Shown here: positions 16,082 through 25,144 of the stretch, one piece after another | Position numbering within the stretch: position 1 is the first letter of the stretch | Layout of the letters: each line of letters starts with the position of its first letter | Assembly (NCBI RefSeq): GCF_025452195.1 | Contig: NZ_CP104973.1 | Coordinates: forward strand, 2,587,001 to 2,651,000 | Source: Phyllobacterium zundukense | GTDB taxonomy: Bacteria; Pseudomonadota; Alphaproteobacteria; Rhizobiales; Rhizobiaceae | Direction of reading: 5' to 3' | Length of the DNA: 64,000 bases | Made by a program: the position numbers and the translations under genes | The notes under the pieces: model-generated | What the model was told of the DNA's origin: nothing | The model's database searches: none | The model's input: only the letters and a program-made list of their open reading frames with translations

Positions 16082-17494
16082 CTAGTCGTCCAGCACCCAG
16101 GTATCCTTCGTACCTCCACCTTGACTGGAATTGACCACGAGCGAGCCCTCTTTCAATGCGACACGCGTCAGACCGCCAGGTGTGATGCGGATGCGGTCAG
16201 ACACGAGCACGAAGGGCCGCAAATCCACGTGGCGCGGCGCCAAACCTTTTTCGGTCATGATCGGCGTTGTCGAAAGCGCAAGCGTTGGTTGTGCGATGTA
16301 GTTTTTCGGGTTGGCCTTCAGTTTAAGAGCGAAGGCTTCGCATTCCTTCTTGGAAGCCGCCGGACCGACCAGCATCCCGTATCCGCCGGAGCCGTGAACT
16401 TCCTTGACCACCAGATCAGAAAGGTTTTCGAGCACATATTTGAGCGTGTCCGGTTCCGAGCAGCGATGCGTCGGCACATTTTCCAAGATCGCCTTGCGTC
16501 CTGTGTAGAATTCAACGATCTCCGGCATATAGGAGTAGAGCGCCTTGTCGTCGGCAATCCCCGTGCCGGGCGCGTTGGCGATAGTGATGTTCCCCGAGCG
16601 ATAGACATCCATGATCCCGGCAACGCCGAGCGCTGAATCGCGGCGGAAGGTGAGGGGATCAAGGAAAGAGTCGTCGACTCGTCGGTAGAGTACATCGATG
16701 GCGCGGTTGCCTTCTGTCGTCCGCATGACGACCTTGCCATTCTCAATCTTGAGGTCGCTGCCTTCGACGAGCTCCACACCCATCTGATCGGCGAGAAAGG
16801 CGTGTTCGAAGTAGGCGGAGTTATAGATGCCTGGCGTCAGCACCGCGATGGTGGGCGTCCCCTTGCAGCCGGGCGGTGCGACTGCCGCCAATGATTGCCG
16901 TAGCAGCTTGGGGTATGTCTCGACGGGACGCACCTTGATCTGCTGGAACAGCTCTGGAAACAGCTGCATCATCGTTTCGCGGTTTTCCAGCATGTATGAA
17001 ACGCCGGAAGGTGTGCGCGCATTGTCTTCCAGGACATAGAACTGGTTCTCTTCCGTCCTTACGATATCAACGCCGATGATATGCGTGTAGACGTTTCCCG
17101 GTGGCCTAAACCCCACCATTTCCGGCAGATAGGCATCATTGTGGGTGAAAAGTTCACGCGGAATGCGGCCGGCGCGGATAATCTCCTGGCGGTGATAGAT
17201 ATCATCGAGAAACGCGTTGAGCGCCATGACGCGCTGCTCGATGCCCTGTGATAGCCGGCGCCATTCATTGCCGGTGATGATGCGGGGAATTATATCGAAT
17301 GGGATGAGCCGTTCGGCAGCTTCCTCGTCGCCATAGACTGCAAATGTAATCCCGGTCTTGCGAAAAACGTTCTCGGCATCAAGCGACTTTTGAGCCAACC
17401 GCTCCGGATTCTGCGTATCGAGCCAGCATTTTAGCTGTTCATATGGCGGGCGTACTTCTCCGCCTGTTTTGATCATCTCATCAAATGGCTTCAC
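16082..17494 (-). CDS. Circularly permuted type 2 ATP-grasp protein (DUF404/DUF407)
   Basis: A 470-residue enzyme, first gene of the Anbu operon. It has the circularly permuted ATP-grasp layout: an N-terminal part with GITFAVYGD and PFDIIPRII, a substrate-domain segment with VLEDNARTPSGVSYMLENR, NAPGTGIADDKALYSYMPEI, and the glycine-rich loop KEVHGSGGYGMLVGP. ATP-grasp ligases of this group are predicted to form amide bonds between peptides or amino acids and a carboxylate via acyl phosphate. The product is unknown. The start is GTG at 17494. A terminator-bounded BA14K gene lies upstream, so the operon probably has its own promoter within 17495-17660. Confidence 0.93.
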   Translation of the reverse strand: MKPFDEMIKTGGEVRPPYEQLKCWLDTQNPERLAQKSLDAENVFRKTGITFAVYGDEEAAERLIPFDIIPRIITGNEWRRLSQGIEQRVMALNAFLDDIYHRQEIIRAGRIPRELFTHNDAYLPEMVGFRPPGNVYTHIIGVDIVRTEENQFYVLEDNARTPSGVSYMLENRETMMQLFPELFQQIKVRPVETYPKLLRQSLAAVAPPGCKGTPTIAVLTPGIYNSAYFEHAFLADQMGVELVEGSDLKIENGKVVMRTTEGNRAIDVLYRRVDDSFLDPLTFRRDSALGVAGIMDVYRSGNITIANAPGTGIADDKALYSYMPEIVEFYTGRKAILENVPTHRCSEPDTLKYVLENLSDLVVKEVHGSGGYGMLVGPAASKKECEAFALKLKANPKNYIAQPTLALSTTPIMTEKGLAPRHVDLRPFVLVSDRIRITPGGLTRVALKEGSLVVNSSQGGGTKDTWVLDD

Positions 17495-17662
17495 TCAAAC
17501 CCCCTTCATGTAAGCGTATTCAAGCGGGTTCGGCGGAAAATGCAAGCACATTTCAATGTTGAGGAATGACTCCGGAAGCACGGCTCAAAAATTAGGCAGC
17601 TACAGTGCGATAGAGGCAGGCGCAACGCGATTTTCGTCTAATACGTGAGCTGGTATTCAAAA

Positions 17663-17695
17663 CAAAGGGCCCGCCTACCACTGGTAAACGGGCCC
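17663..17695 (-). terminator. Intrinsic terminator of the BA14K gene
   Basis: On the minus strand a GGGCCCG / CGGGCCC stem with a 15-base loop is followed by TTTGTTTT. It lies 20 bases beyond the BA14K stop at 17715, the right place and orientation to end that transcript and separate it from the Anbu operon promoter. Confidence 0.8.
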
Positions 17696-17714
17696 TGGAA
17701 TCATGTCGTCAGGT

Positions 17715-18185
17715 TTAGTATGGCGATACGCATTGGCGACGTGGGCCGTAGTTGGGCTGATATGTATTGTCATAGGCCCTGTACGACCGGTAACGGTTGT
17801 AGCACCACTGCGTATGCGCACTGCCGGCGCGATAGACCGGGCGAGGTGCAATAGCGCTGCCGACTATGACGCCCGTGCCAAAAGCCGCCAGTGGGAACCA
17901 GGCTCCGTTATAATATCGATAGCCGGGACGGCGATAATTATAGCCGCGGTATCCTCCGTACCGATACCGGTCGCCACGATAGTAGCGACCTCCACGATAG
18001 TAGCGATTGCCGTTCCAGTTCCGGCCGCCGCGATAATGCCGTCGGTATTGCACTTGCTCGATGTTGGCGCTCGTGGTTTCGATACTCAACGGCGCAAGCG
18101 GCGCCGAAAAGGCGGGCATCGGACCGACCGAGGTCAGTCCCGCCGACATCGCAAGTGCGGCGAGCATTGAAGTTAGTTTCCTCAA
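17715..18185 (-). CDS. BA14K family protein
   Basis: A 156-residue secreted protein of the BA14K family, named after a 14-kDa immunoreactive, lectin-like antigen of Brucella. It has a signal peptide (MRKLTSMLAALAMSAGLTSV, then AFSA), a long Tyr/Arg/Gly-rich low-complexity middle (many RYYRGG/YRGY units), and the diagnostic C-terminal BA14K motif with two cysteines: WCYNRYRSYRAYDNTY followed by GPRRQC. The start is TTG at 18185, fixed by a perfect AGGAGG five bases upstream. Function in the envelope is not established. It carries its own terminator. Confidence 0.9.
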   Translation of the reverse strand: MRKLTSMLAALAMSAGLTSVGPMPAFSAPLAPLSIETTSANIEQVQYRRHYRGGRNWNGNRYYRGGRYYRGDRYRYGGYRGYNYRRPGYRYYNGAWFPLAAFGTGVIVGSAIAPRPVYRAGSAHTQWCYNRYRSYRAYDNTYQPNYGPRRQCVSPY

Positions 18186-18322
18186 TTTTTCCTCCTGAAA
18201 TCCCGGGACTGCGCCCGTTTTCAATGTAAGAGCAAAAAAAATTCGGATGGAAGGCTAATCCTCAGCCCGACATCTGTAGCTGGTTAACGTTCGGATAAAA
18301 AAATCGTTCCAATTCAGTCGGT

Positions 18323-19006
18323 TCAAGCGTTAACTGCACCTATCAAATCGTCTGCAAGCTTTACCTTCAATTCACGATAGTGTGAGATGATCCGGCTCGG
18401 TTCATAGGTTGCAACCGGTAGATCGGAGTAGCCGAAATCCACCGCGATTACAGGAATCCCCGCGGCCTTTGCGGTGTTGATATCCGTTTGGCTGTCACCG
18501 ATCATCACAGCACGCTCGGCGTCGCCGCCAGCCTTGCGGATGGTTTCAACCAGATGGCGCGGGTCAGGCTTTCGGAAGGCAAAAGTATCGGAACCGCAAA
18601 TCGCACTGAATCGCGATGATTGACCAAGACCCGCCAGGAGGTTGACGGACAGGCCTTCAAACTTGTTGGTGCACACCGCCAGCAGATACCCGGCGCTCGA
18701 CAAGTCTTCCATTGCCTGTTCGGCACCTTCATAGAGCGCCGAGTGGCCAGGCATATTGGCACCGTAATGTTCGATGAAGATACCCACCAGCCAGTCAAGT
18801 TGCTCCGGGCTTAGCAGTTTTTGCTGTGCTTCGAATGCTCGTTCAATCATCACCCGTCCGCCTTGTCCGACATAACGGCGCAGCGTGACCGGATCGACTT
18901 TTTGCAGGCCTGTTTCACCAAGGCAATGATTGAGACTATCGAGCAGGTCCGGGGCGGTATCCACCAGAGTTCCGTCAAGATCAAATACGACAATGGGTTT
19001 GGACAT
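18323..19006 (-). CDS. gph: Phosphoglycolate phosphatase, HAD family
   Basis: A 227-residue HAD-superfamily hydrolase. The nucleophile motif is VFDLDGTLVDT at residues 7-17, motif II is AVCTNK, and motifs III/IV are KPDP and VMIGDSQTDINTAKAAG. The cap helices (DLLDSLNHCLGETG, VTLRRYVGQGGRVMIERAF) match Gph of alphaproteobacteria, which removes 2-phosphoglycolate formed by DNA repair or photorespiration. It is divergent from rpiA, its usual neighbour in Rhizobiales. Other small phosphate esters could also be substrates. Confidence 0.9.
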   Translation of the reverse strand: MSKPIVVFDLDGTLVDTAPDLLDSLNHCLGETGLQKVDPVTLRRYVGQGGRVMIERAFEAQQKLLSPEQLDWLVGIFIEHYGANMPGHSALYEGAEQAMEDLSSAGYLLAVCTNKFEGLSVNLLAGLGQSSRFSAICGSDTFAFRKPDPRHLVETIRKAGGDAERAVMIGDSQTDINTAKAAGIPVIAVDFGYSDLPVATYEPSRIISHYRELKVKLADDLIGAVNA

Positions 19007-19206
19007 TTATGTTCCTGTGGCATCCGTAGCCGATGGCGAAAACCGCAGCAGAACTGCTGGTTTCGTGAGGTGACCTTCCCACACTGAAGTATAAGGTGGG
19101 TTCAAAATCAAGCTACGAGCCTTGACCCGGTCGCCTGACGTGGTAGGGAGCAGCCAGTGTCGACTCAAAGAAACGGCAAGTCAAAGCTACAAGAGGGCGC
19201 ACCACC

Positions 19207-19912
19207 ATGGATGCCAAATCGCTGAAGATCAAAGCGGCTGCGGAGGCCCTGACCTACGTCAAGGATGGAATGCGCCTTGGAATCGGAACAGGCTCGACCG
19301 CTGAGGAGTTCGTGCGGCTCTTGGCGGACAAGGTCGCATCCGGAATGAACGTTATTGGCGTACCCACATCGGAACGCACTGCGGCTCTCTGCCGCGAACT
19401 CGGCGTCAAGCTGAGTACCCTGGAAGAAACGCCGCAACTTGATCTTACGATCGACGGTGCTGACGAGGTCGACCCTGACCTCGTATTGATAAAAGGCGGC
19501 GGTGGCGCCTTGCTGCGGGAAAAGATCGTCGCGGCAGCTTCGAGCGAAATGATCGTGATTGCCGACGAGATCGAAGCTGGTGAATGTGCTGGGCGCTTTT
19601 CCCTTGCCCATCGAAGTCAACCGTTTTGGGCTTGCGGCCACGAAACTCGCCATCGAGCAGGCTGCTGGCAAGCTGGGGCTTGCAGGTCCTGTCACATTGA
19701 GGATGACGGGAGACGAAGCATTTGTTACAGACGGCGGGCATTTGATCCTGGATGCATCTTTTGGCCGCATTCCGGATACAAGAGCTTTATCGAACGCTCT
19801 GCACGCCATACCCGGCGTGGTGGAGCATGGACTTTTTCTGGGGCTGGCGCGCGTGGCCATTTTGGCCGGTGCTGACGGTGTCAGAACACTGCGGAGCAGG
19901 GCGTCTGTTTAG
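19207..19912 (+). pseudogene. rpiA: Ribose-5-phosphate isomerase A, frameshifted by one extra base
   Basis: The first 121 codons read as normal RpiA ([12 protein letters not shown] phosphate loop, [11 protein letters not shown] with the two catalytic aspartates, [12 protein letters not shown] with catalytic Lys and Glu, then MIVIADE). After GCC GAC GAG at 19561-19569 an extra A at 19570 shifts the frame. Omitting it restores [20 protein letters not shown] and the rest of RpiA to TAG or TAA at about 19912, total about 234 residues, the normal length. As written, translation gives a 222-residue hybrid with a foreign C-terminal half that cannot fold correctly. Either a real mutation or a sequencing error; the intact remainder and strong conservation after the shift favour error or a very recent event. 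Confidence 0.88.
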
Positions 19913-20017
19913 AGGCACTTGAAGCAGACGCACTTTGAATCCTGCGCAAAGCCTTCTGAAAATCGAGGATGATTTTTGGGTTATGCGCGACAACGTCGAA
20001 AACGGAGCGATAAATTC

Positions 20018-20596
20018 ATGAACCGAGCAACTGGCTTCCGCCGCTTGATTGCACCTTTGGCTGTCATAATCATGCTTGGCGGTTTCAGCGCCGCTCAGGC
20101 GCAGGATACGAACACCAACAATAACATCACCCCGTCGCATCTGGCTGCCGCTCGGGCTGCTATTTCCGCAATCAAGGCAACGGACCAATTCGACTCGATC
20201 CTGCCTGGCGTTGCGCAGCAGCTGAAGGGTGAGTTGATCCAGAAGGATCCAAACCTTGAGTCTATCATCGGCGCAGCCGTCGACGAACAGGCCTTGGCTC
20301 TTGCAGCACGTCGTGCGGATCTCGAAAATGAAGCCGCCCGCGCCTATGCGGTATCGTTCAGTGAAGAAGAACTGAACGCCATCACCGGTTTTTACAATTC
20401 CGAGGCTGGTAAGAAGCTGTTGTCGGAAGGTCCGATCGTTACGCGTGAAGTGATGAAGGCCGCCGGTATCTGGCAGCGCGGCATCGCACGCGATCTTGCG
20501 CAGGCGGTTGCGGAAAAGGTCGTTGCTGCAGCGGCTGCAACCGCTCCTGCCCAAGCGCCAGCGACTCCCGCACCAGCTCAGCCAAAGCAGCCGTGA
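20018..20596 (+). CDS. DUF2059 domain protein, exported
   Basis: A 192-residue secreted protein. A signal peptide (FRRLIAPLAVIIMLGGFSAA, then QAQ) is followed by the helical DUF2059 domain, recognised by FSEEELNAITGFYNSEAGKKLL, its signature. The C terminus is an Ala/Pro-rich tail (about 25 residues). Function is unknown. The gene lies between rpiA and gor, a common order in Rhizobiales. The ATG at 20018 gives the signal peptide; the upstream open stretch has no such feature. An intrinsic terminator follows. Confidence 0.88.
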   Translation: MNRATGFRRLIAPLAVIIMLGGFSAAQAQDTNTNNNITPSHLAAARAAISAIKATDQFDSILPGVAQQLKGELIQKDPNLESIIGAAVDEQALALAARRADLENEAARAYAVSFSEEELNAITGFYNSEAGKKLLSEGPIVTREVMKAAGIWQRGIARDLAQAVAEKVVAAAAATAPAQAPATPAPAQPKQP

Positions 20597-20619
20597 GGAC
20601 GGGGTCCAATTGATAATAT

Positions 20620-20654
20620 GCAAAGCCCGGCTGTTAGTCGGGCTTTGTTCTTTT
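20620..20654 (+). terminator. Intrinsic terminator after the DUF2059 gene
   Basis: A CAAAGCCCG / CGGGCTTTG stem with a nine-base loop followed by TTCTTTT, starting about 25 bases after the stop. It separates this transcript from gor. Confidence 0.85.
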
Positions 20655-20712
20655 AAGTGGCCAAGATACAACCCATATAAGCGCTGCTCATCAGATTCGG
20701 AGTTTTTGCACC

Positions 20713-22107
20713 ATGCCAAGCTATGACTATGACCTTTTCGTCATTGGGGGAGGGTCGGGTGGTGTGCGCGCCGGAAGGCTTGCCGGCGCCATGGGCAAAA
20801 AGGTCGGGCTCGCCGAAGAATATCGTATGGGCGGCACCTGCGTCATCCGTGGCTGCGTGCCGAAAAAGCTTTTTGTCTATGCGTCGCAGTTTTCCGAACA
20901 TTTCGAGGCTGCGGCCGGCTATGGCTGGAGCGTTGGAGAGACCAGGTTCGATTGGCAGATGCTGGTCGCGAACAAGGATCGGGAGATCGGGCGGCTGGAG
21001 GGCCTCTACCGGCAGGGACTCGACAATTCGGACGTCGAGATTTTCGACAGCCGCGCTGTTCTCGTCGATGATCATACGATCGAAATCCTCAAGACTGGCG
21101 AGCGGGTGACGGCCGATCAGATTCTTATCGCCACCGGCGGCCATCCAAACCCGCATCCGGCTTTGCCCGGACACGAATTGTGCATCAGCTCCAATGAGGC
21201 TTTCCATCTCGAAGAATTGCCAAAGGCCATCATTATCGAGGGCGGTGGCTACATCGCAGTTGAGTTCGCCAATATCTTCCATGGTCTCGGCGTCGAAACG
21301 ACGTTGATCTACCGCGGCAAGGAAATCCTGTCGCGCTTCGACCACGATCTGCGGCAATTACTGCACGCGGCTATGGTCGCCAAAGGTATCCACGTCCGTT
21401 GCGTAGAAGTCATCGAGGAAGTGAAGCGGCAGCCTGACGGCAGATTAGGTGTCCGCCTTTATTCGGGTGATGAACTTGTTGCGGATCAGGTAATGCTGGC
21501 CATTGGCCGGGCACCAAACACGAAATCGCTGGGCCTGGAAGAGGCAGGTGTCGAACTCGACGAACTTGGCGCAGTCAAGGTCGACGAGTATTCGCGCACA
21601 AGCAAGGCGAATATCTGGGCTGTCGGCGACGTGACCAATCGTGTTCAACTGACGCCGGTCGCCATTCACGAGGCCATGTGCTTTATCGAGACAGCGTTTA
21701 AAAACAAGCCGACAAAACCTGACCACCGCCAGATCGCGACAGCGGTTTTCTCTCAACCCGAAATCGGTACCGTGGGACTGACCGAAGAAGAGGCAGCCAA
21801 GGAATTCAGGGAGATCGAGGTCTACCGTGCGCTTTTCCGCCCGATGCGCAATACGCTGTCCGGCGCCAAGGACAAAATGCTGACCAAGCTGATAGTCGAT
21901 GCCGCCAGCCGGAAAGTCATTGGTGCGCATATTTTGGGGCCCGATGCGGGTGAAATGGCTCAACTTTTGGCCATTCCGATCAAAGCCGGCTGCACCAAGG
22001 ATGATTTCGACCGCACAATGGCGGTGCATCCTACTGCTTCTGAAGAGCTGGTGACCATGTATAAACCCAGCTATAGATTGGTGAATGGCGAACGTGTTGA
22101 TGGGTGA
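20713..22107 (+). CDS. gor: Glutathione-disulfide reductase
   Basis: A 464-residue FAD enzyme that reduces GSSG with NADPH. The FAD motif is VIGGGSGGVRAGRLA (residues 10-24), the redox-active disulfide is GGTCVIRGCVPKKL (C43 and C48), the NADPH motif is EGGGYIAVEFANIFHGLG with the downstream arginine-containing RGKEIL segment typical for NADPH, FAD motif 2 is IWAVGDVTN, and the C terminus has AVHPTASEELV with the catalytic His-Glu. Full-length for the family. It overlaps the following gamma-glutamylcyclotransferase-like gene, so the two probably form one transcript. Confidence 0.95.
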   Translation: MPSYDYDLFVIGGGSGGVRAGRLAGAMGKKVGLAEEYRMGGTCVIRGCVPKKLFVYASQFSEHFEAAAGYGWSVGETRFDWQMLVANKDREIGRLEGLYRQGLDNSDVEIFDSRAVLVDDHTIEILKTGERVTADQILIATGGHPNPHPALPGHELCISSNEAFHLEELPKAIIIEGGGYIAVEFANIFHGLGVETTLIYRGKEILSRFDHDLRQLLHAAMVAKGIHVRCVEVIEEVKRQPDGRLGVRLYSGDELVADQVMLAIGRAPNTKSLGLEEAGVELDELGAVKVDEYSRTSKANIWAVGDVTNRVQLTPVAIHEAMCFIETAFKNKPTKPDHRQIATAVFSQPEIGTVGLTEEEAAKEFREIEVYRALFRPMRNTLSGAKDKMLTKLIVDAASRKVIGAHILGPDAGEMAQLLAIPIKAGCTKDDFDRTMAVHPTASEELVTMYKPSYRLVNGERVDG

Positions 22108-22753
22108 AATTGAAGTCCTTGCGAAGAGCGGCAGACTCGTCGCTTATTTCGGGTATGGCTCGCTGGTGAACCGCCATACATTGCGAACCAATATCGTTCA
22201 CGCCATGCCCGCAAAACTTCAAGGCTGGCGAAGATTGTGGCGCGCGAGCCCTCACGCAGCCGGACTTCCCACCTCGCTGTTGTCCGTTTGTCGCGACGAA
22301 AAGTCCAGCGTGGATGGTCTGCTTGTTTTCGACTACCTGGAAAACCTCGCAGCCGTCGATTTGCGCGAAGAAAATTACGACCGTCGCAGCGTCCTGCCTG
22401 AACACGTCGAGACCGCCGCACCTTTTCCCGAAGGCGTGCCTATCTTCGTCTATGAGGCGCACCAATATGTCCCAGTTCATCCGGAACCGCCGATGATCCT
22501 GCAATCCTATCTGGATGCTGTCATGCAGGGTTTTCTGGTCGAGCACGGTGAGGAGGGACTTCGTCGTTTCGTTCTCAAAACGGAGTATTTCAACACACCG
22601 ATTTACAGGGACCGCCCGTCACCGACCTATCCGCGCGCTGTCAAGCTCAGCGACAAAGAGATCGACATGTTCGATAGGCTGCTGGAGGAAATCGGCGCGA
22701 ACTTTACCGATCCTCAGGACATCGATGAAGCGGCGGCTGCCGACGTAAAGTAA
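22085..22753 (+). CDS. Gamma-glutamylcyclotransferase-like protein
   Basis: A 222-residue protein of the gamma-glutamylcyclotransferase fold: AYFGYGSLVNRHTL at residues 20-33 carries the YGSL signature, and REENYDRRSV contains the acidic catalytic region. Members open gamma-glutamyl peptides to 5-oxoproline or act on related compounds such as allophanate-type or gliotoxin-like substrates. Its overlap with gor (22 bases from this ATG, 8 from an alternative ATG at 22100) suggests a role in glutathione turnover, but the catalytic specificity is not shown. Confidence 0.82.
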   Translation: MANVLMGEIEVLAKSGRLVAYFGYGSLVNRHTLRTNIVHAMPAKLQGWRRLWRASPHAAGLPTSLLSVCRDEKSSVDGLLVFDYLENLAAVDLREENYDRRSVLPEHVETAAPFPEGVPIFVYEAHQYVPVHPEPPMILQSYLDAVMQGFLVEHGEEGLRRFVLKTEYFNTPIYRDRPSPTYPRAVKLSDKEIDMFDRLLEEIGANFTDPQDIDEAAAADVK

Positions 22754-22935
22754 GTCTCGTCCCTCATTTTTTAGGTCCAATAAGTTCGCCTGCAGCGCTA
22801 CAACGGGATCAGCTGCGCTGGCCGCCAACAGGACTGGTATATCCCAAATAATTGGACTATATGAGCGCCTTCCGGTCTGACCGGATATTCTCAAACAATC
22901 GCTACCAACATGGAAAGCAAGATACAGGTGCAATA

Positions 22936-24315
22936 ATGACGAAGAACTGGACACCGACTTCCTGGAGAGGCAAACCTATCAAGCAGGTGCCTTATTATCC
23001 GGACGCTCAGGCTGTGAGCGATGTCGAGGCCCGTCTTCGGACTTATCCGCCCTTGGTTTTTGCAGGTGAAGCACGCAAGCTCAAGAAGCAACTTGCGGCT
23101 GTTTCCAGGGGTGAAAGCTTCCTATTGCAGGGCGGCGATTGCGCCGAGAGCTTTGCCGAACATGGTGCGGATAATATTAGAGATTTCTTCCGCGTCTTCC
23201 TGCAGATGGCCGTCGTGCTGACCTTTGGTGCTTCTCAGCCCATCGTCAAGGTGGGCCGTATCGCTGGTCAGTTCGCCAAGCCTCGCACCTCCGACACCGA
23301 AACCAAAAACGGCATCGAGCTCCCGATTTATCGCGGCGACATTATCAATGGCACCGAGTTCACCGAACAGTCGCGCACGCCGGATCCGGCTCGGCAGGAA
23401 ATGGCTTACCGCCAATCCGCAGCGACGCTTAATCTTCTGCGCGCTTTCGCCCAGGGTGGTTATGCCAATCTGGAGAACGTCAATCAGTGGATGATGGGTT
23501 TCGTTGCTGACAGCCCGCAAGGCGAGCGCTATGGCCAGCTGGCGCGTCGCATTTCTGAGACCGTCGACTTCATGCGCGCTGTTGGCATTACCGCGGAAAC
23601 AAATGCCCAGTTGCGCGAGACGGATTTCTACACCAGTCACGAAGCCCTGCTTCTTGGCTATGAGGAAGCACTGACCCGCGTCGATTCGACGTCTGGCGAC
23701 TGGTATGCGACGTCCGGCCATATGATCTGGGTTGGTGACCGCACGCGTCAGGCGGACCATGCCCATGTGGAATACTGCCGTGGCATCAAAAACCCGCTCG
23801 GTCTGAAATGCGGTCCGTCGCTGGAAGCTGATGATCTCCTGCGATTGATCGATCTGCTCAATCCTGCAAACGAGCCGGGCCGCCTGACATTGATCGCCCG
23901 TTTCGGTCACGACAAGGTTGCCGATCACCTGCCTAAGCTTATTCGTGCGGTGCAAAAAGAGGGCCGTGAGGTCGTGTGGTCCTGTGATCCGATGCATGGC
24001 AACACCATCACTGCCAATGGCTACAAGACGCGGCCGTTCGACCGTATTCTGAAGGAAGTCGAGACCTTCTTTGGAGTGCATCACGCCGAAGGAACCTATC
24101 CGGGCGGTATCCACATCGAGATGACTGGCAATAACGTCACGGAGTGCACCGGGGGTGCGCGGGCGGTTCTGGCAGAAGATCTGCAGGATCGCTACCACAC
24201 CCATTGCGACCCGCGTCTCAATGCCGATCAGGCTCTGGAATTGGCGTTTCTGGTTGCGGAACTTCTGAAGAAAGAGCGCGACAGCCATCCACAGAAAATG
24301 GCCGTCAACGCCTGA
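22936..24315 (+). CDS. Class II 3-deoxy-7-phosphoheptulonate (DAHP) synthase
   Basis: A 459-residue enzyme condensing phosphoenolpyruvate and erythrose 4-phosphate, the first step of the shikimate pathway. It is the class II (plant-like, AroA-II) type: [19 protein letters not shown] at the start, [11 protein letters not shown] with the metal-binding cysteine, [26 protein letters not shown], and SCDPMHGNT and [16 protein letters not shown] with metal-binding His and Glu residues. The ATG at 22936 gives the family N terminus; the frame is open further up without similarity. It ends with an intrinsic terminator. Confidence 0.95.
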   Translation: MTKNWTPTSWRGKPIKQVPYYPDAQAVSDVEARLRTYPPLVFAGEARKLKKQLAAVSRGESFLLQGGDCAESFAEHGADNIRDFFRVFLQMAVVLTFGASQPIVKVGRIAGQFAKPRTSDTETKNGIELPIYRGDIINGTEFTEQSRTPDPARQEMAYRQSAATLNLLRAFAQGGYANLENVNQWMMGFVADSPQGERYGQLARRISETVDFMRAVGITAETNAQLRETDFYTSHEALLLGYEEALTRVDSTSGDWYATSGHMIWVGDRTRQADHAHVEYCRGIKNPLGLKCGPSLEADDLLRLIDLLNPANEPGRLTLIARFGHDKVADHLPKLIRAVQKEGREVVWSCDPMHGNTITANGYKTRPFDRILKEVETFFGVHHAEGTYPGGIHIEMTGNNVTECTGGARAVLAEDLQDRYHTHCDPRLNADQALELAFLVAELLKKERDSHPQKMAVNA

Positions 24316-24341
24316 ACGACAGGTTGTTCATCAATATCCGG

Positions 24342-24375
24342 CAAGGGCGGTCTTCAAGACCGCCCTTGGTTTTTG
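24342..24375 (+). terminator. Intrinsic terminator after DAHP synthase
   Basis: A 12-base stem (caagggcggtct / agaccgcccttg) with a TCA loop followed by a GTTTTTG tract, 27 bases after the stop codon. Confidence 0.9.
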
Positions 24376-24457
24376 TAAGATCCTTCAAATGGAGCGCATA
24401 TATTTTGTGCTTCGTTTCATTTTTAAACTGTCGATTTGATTAAAAGGATTTTCAATC

Positions 24458-25036
24458 ATGAAATACAGGGTTGTTGCTGCTTTCTTCGGGCTCGTCATCG
24501 GATCTGGCTTCGGTCAGGCTTTGGCCGAAGAGCCCGCCAAGGCTGCTGAAAAGGCGCTGCCAGTATTGATGCAGGAATTGGCGAAATATCAGAATGCCGA
24601 GAAGGCGACCGAGCAGAATCTCAAGACATTCGATACGCTTGATTTTGATGTCTACACCAACCAGAAATGGGATCGTCTGCATGAAAGCCATGCGGAAGAT
24701 ATTCTCGTGCACTACCCCGACGGCCACACGACCAAGGGTATCCGTGACCACATTGAGGAGTTGAAGGGGATATTTGTTTATGCGCCCGATACGCGTATCA
24801 ATGTGCATCCCGTCAAGTTCGGTCAGGGAGAATGGACCGGTGTGATCGGTGTGCTGGAGGGTACGTTCTCAAAACCGATGCCGATAGCGGATGGCAGGAC
24901 CATCGCGCCCACCGGCAAACCTTTTAAACTGACCATGGCGACGCTCGGCCATTGGACACCTGCGGGTGTCATGGATGAAGAATATCTCTTCTGGGATAAC
25001 CTTGCCTTCATGAAGCAGATCGGTCTCGCGCAATAG
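24458..25036 (+). CDS. Exported NTF2-like / SnoaL-type protein
   Basis: A 192-residue protein with a signal peptide (MKYRVVAAFFGLVIGSGFGQ, then ALA) and one domain of the nuclear-transport-factor-2 / SnoaL type, recognised by the helix LKTFDTLDFDVYTNQKWDRLHESHAEDILVHYP, the GIRDHIEELKGIF segment, and the strand set ending YLFWDNLAFMKQIGL. Relatives are annotated ester cyclases, but many have no known reaction. Periplasmic location is inferred. No operon partners: a terminator precedes it and nhaA follows after about 110 bases. Confidence 0.75.
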   Translation: MKYRVVAAFFGLVIGSGFGQALAEEPAKAAEKALPVLMQELAKYQNAEKATEQNLKTFDTLDFDVYTNQKWDRLHESHAEDILVHYPDGHTTKGIRDHIEELKGIFVYAPDTRINVHPVKFGQGEWTGVIGVLEGTFSKPMPIADGRTIAPTGKPFKLTMATLGHWTPAGVMDEEYLFWDNLAFMKQIGLAQ

Positions 25037-25144
25037 CTGAGAGCCGGTCTCTCGTCAGAAAAGGTTGGGGAGCTGGAGCGTTGATCGTTGAAATGGTGGC
25101 CCTTTGGACTGGAGTTTTGCCGTTCTAGATTCTATCAAGGTGTC

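Noticed and set aside
19207..19875. Treating the 222-residue rpiA frame as a complete gene
   Set aside because: Its C-terminal half is unrelated to any RpiA, while the conserved RpiA half continues in another frame one base away.
22754..22935. An attenuator leader before class II DAHP synthase
   Set aside because: The short upstream frame has no aromatic codon run and no clear terminator/antiterminator pair.
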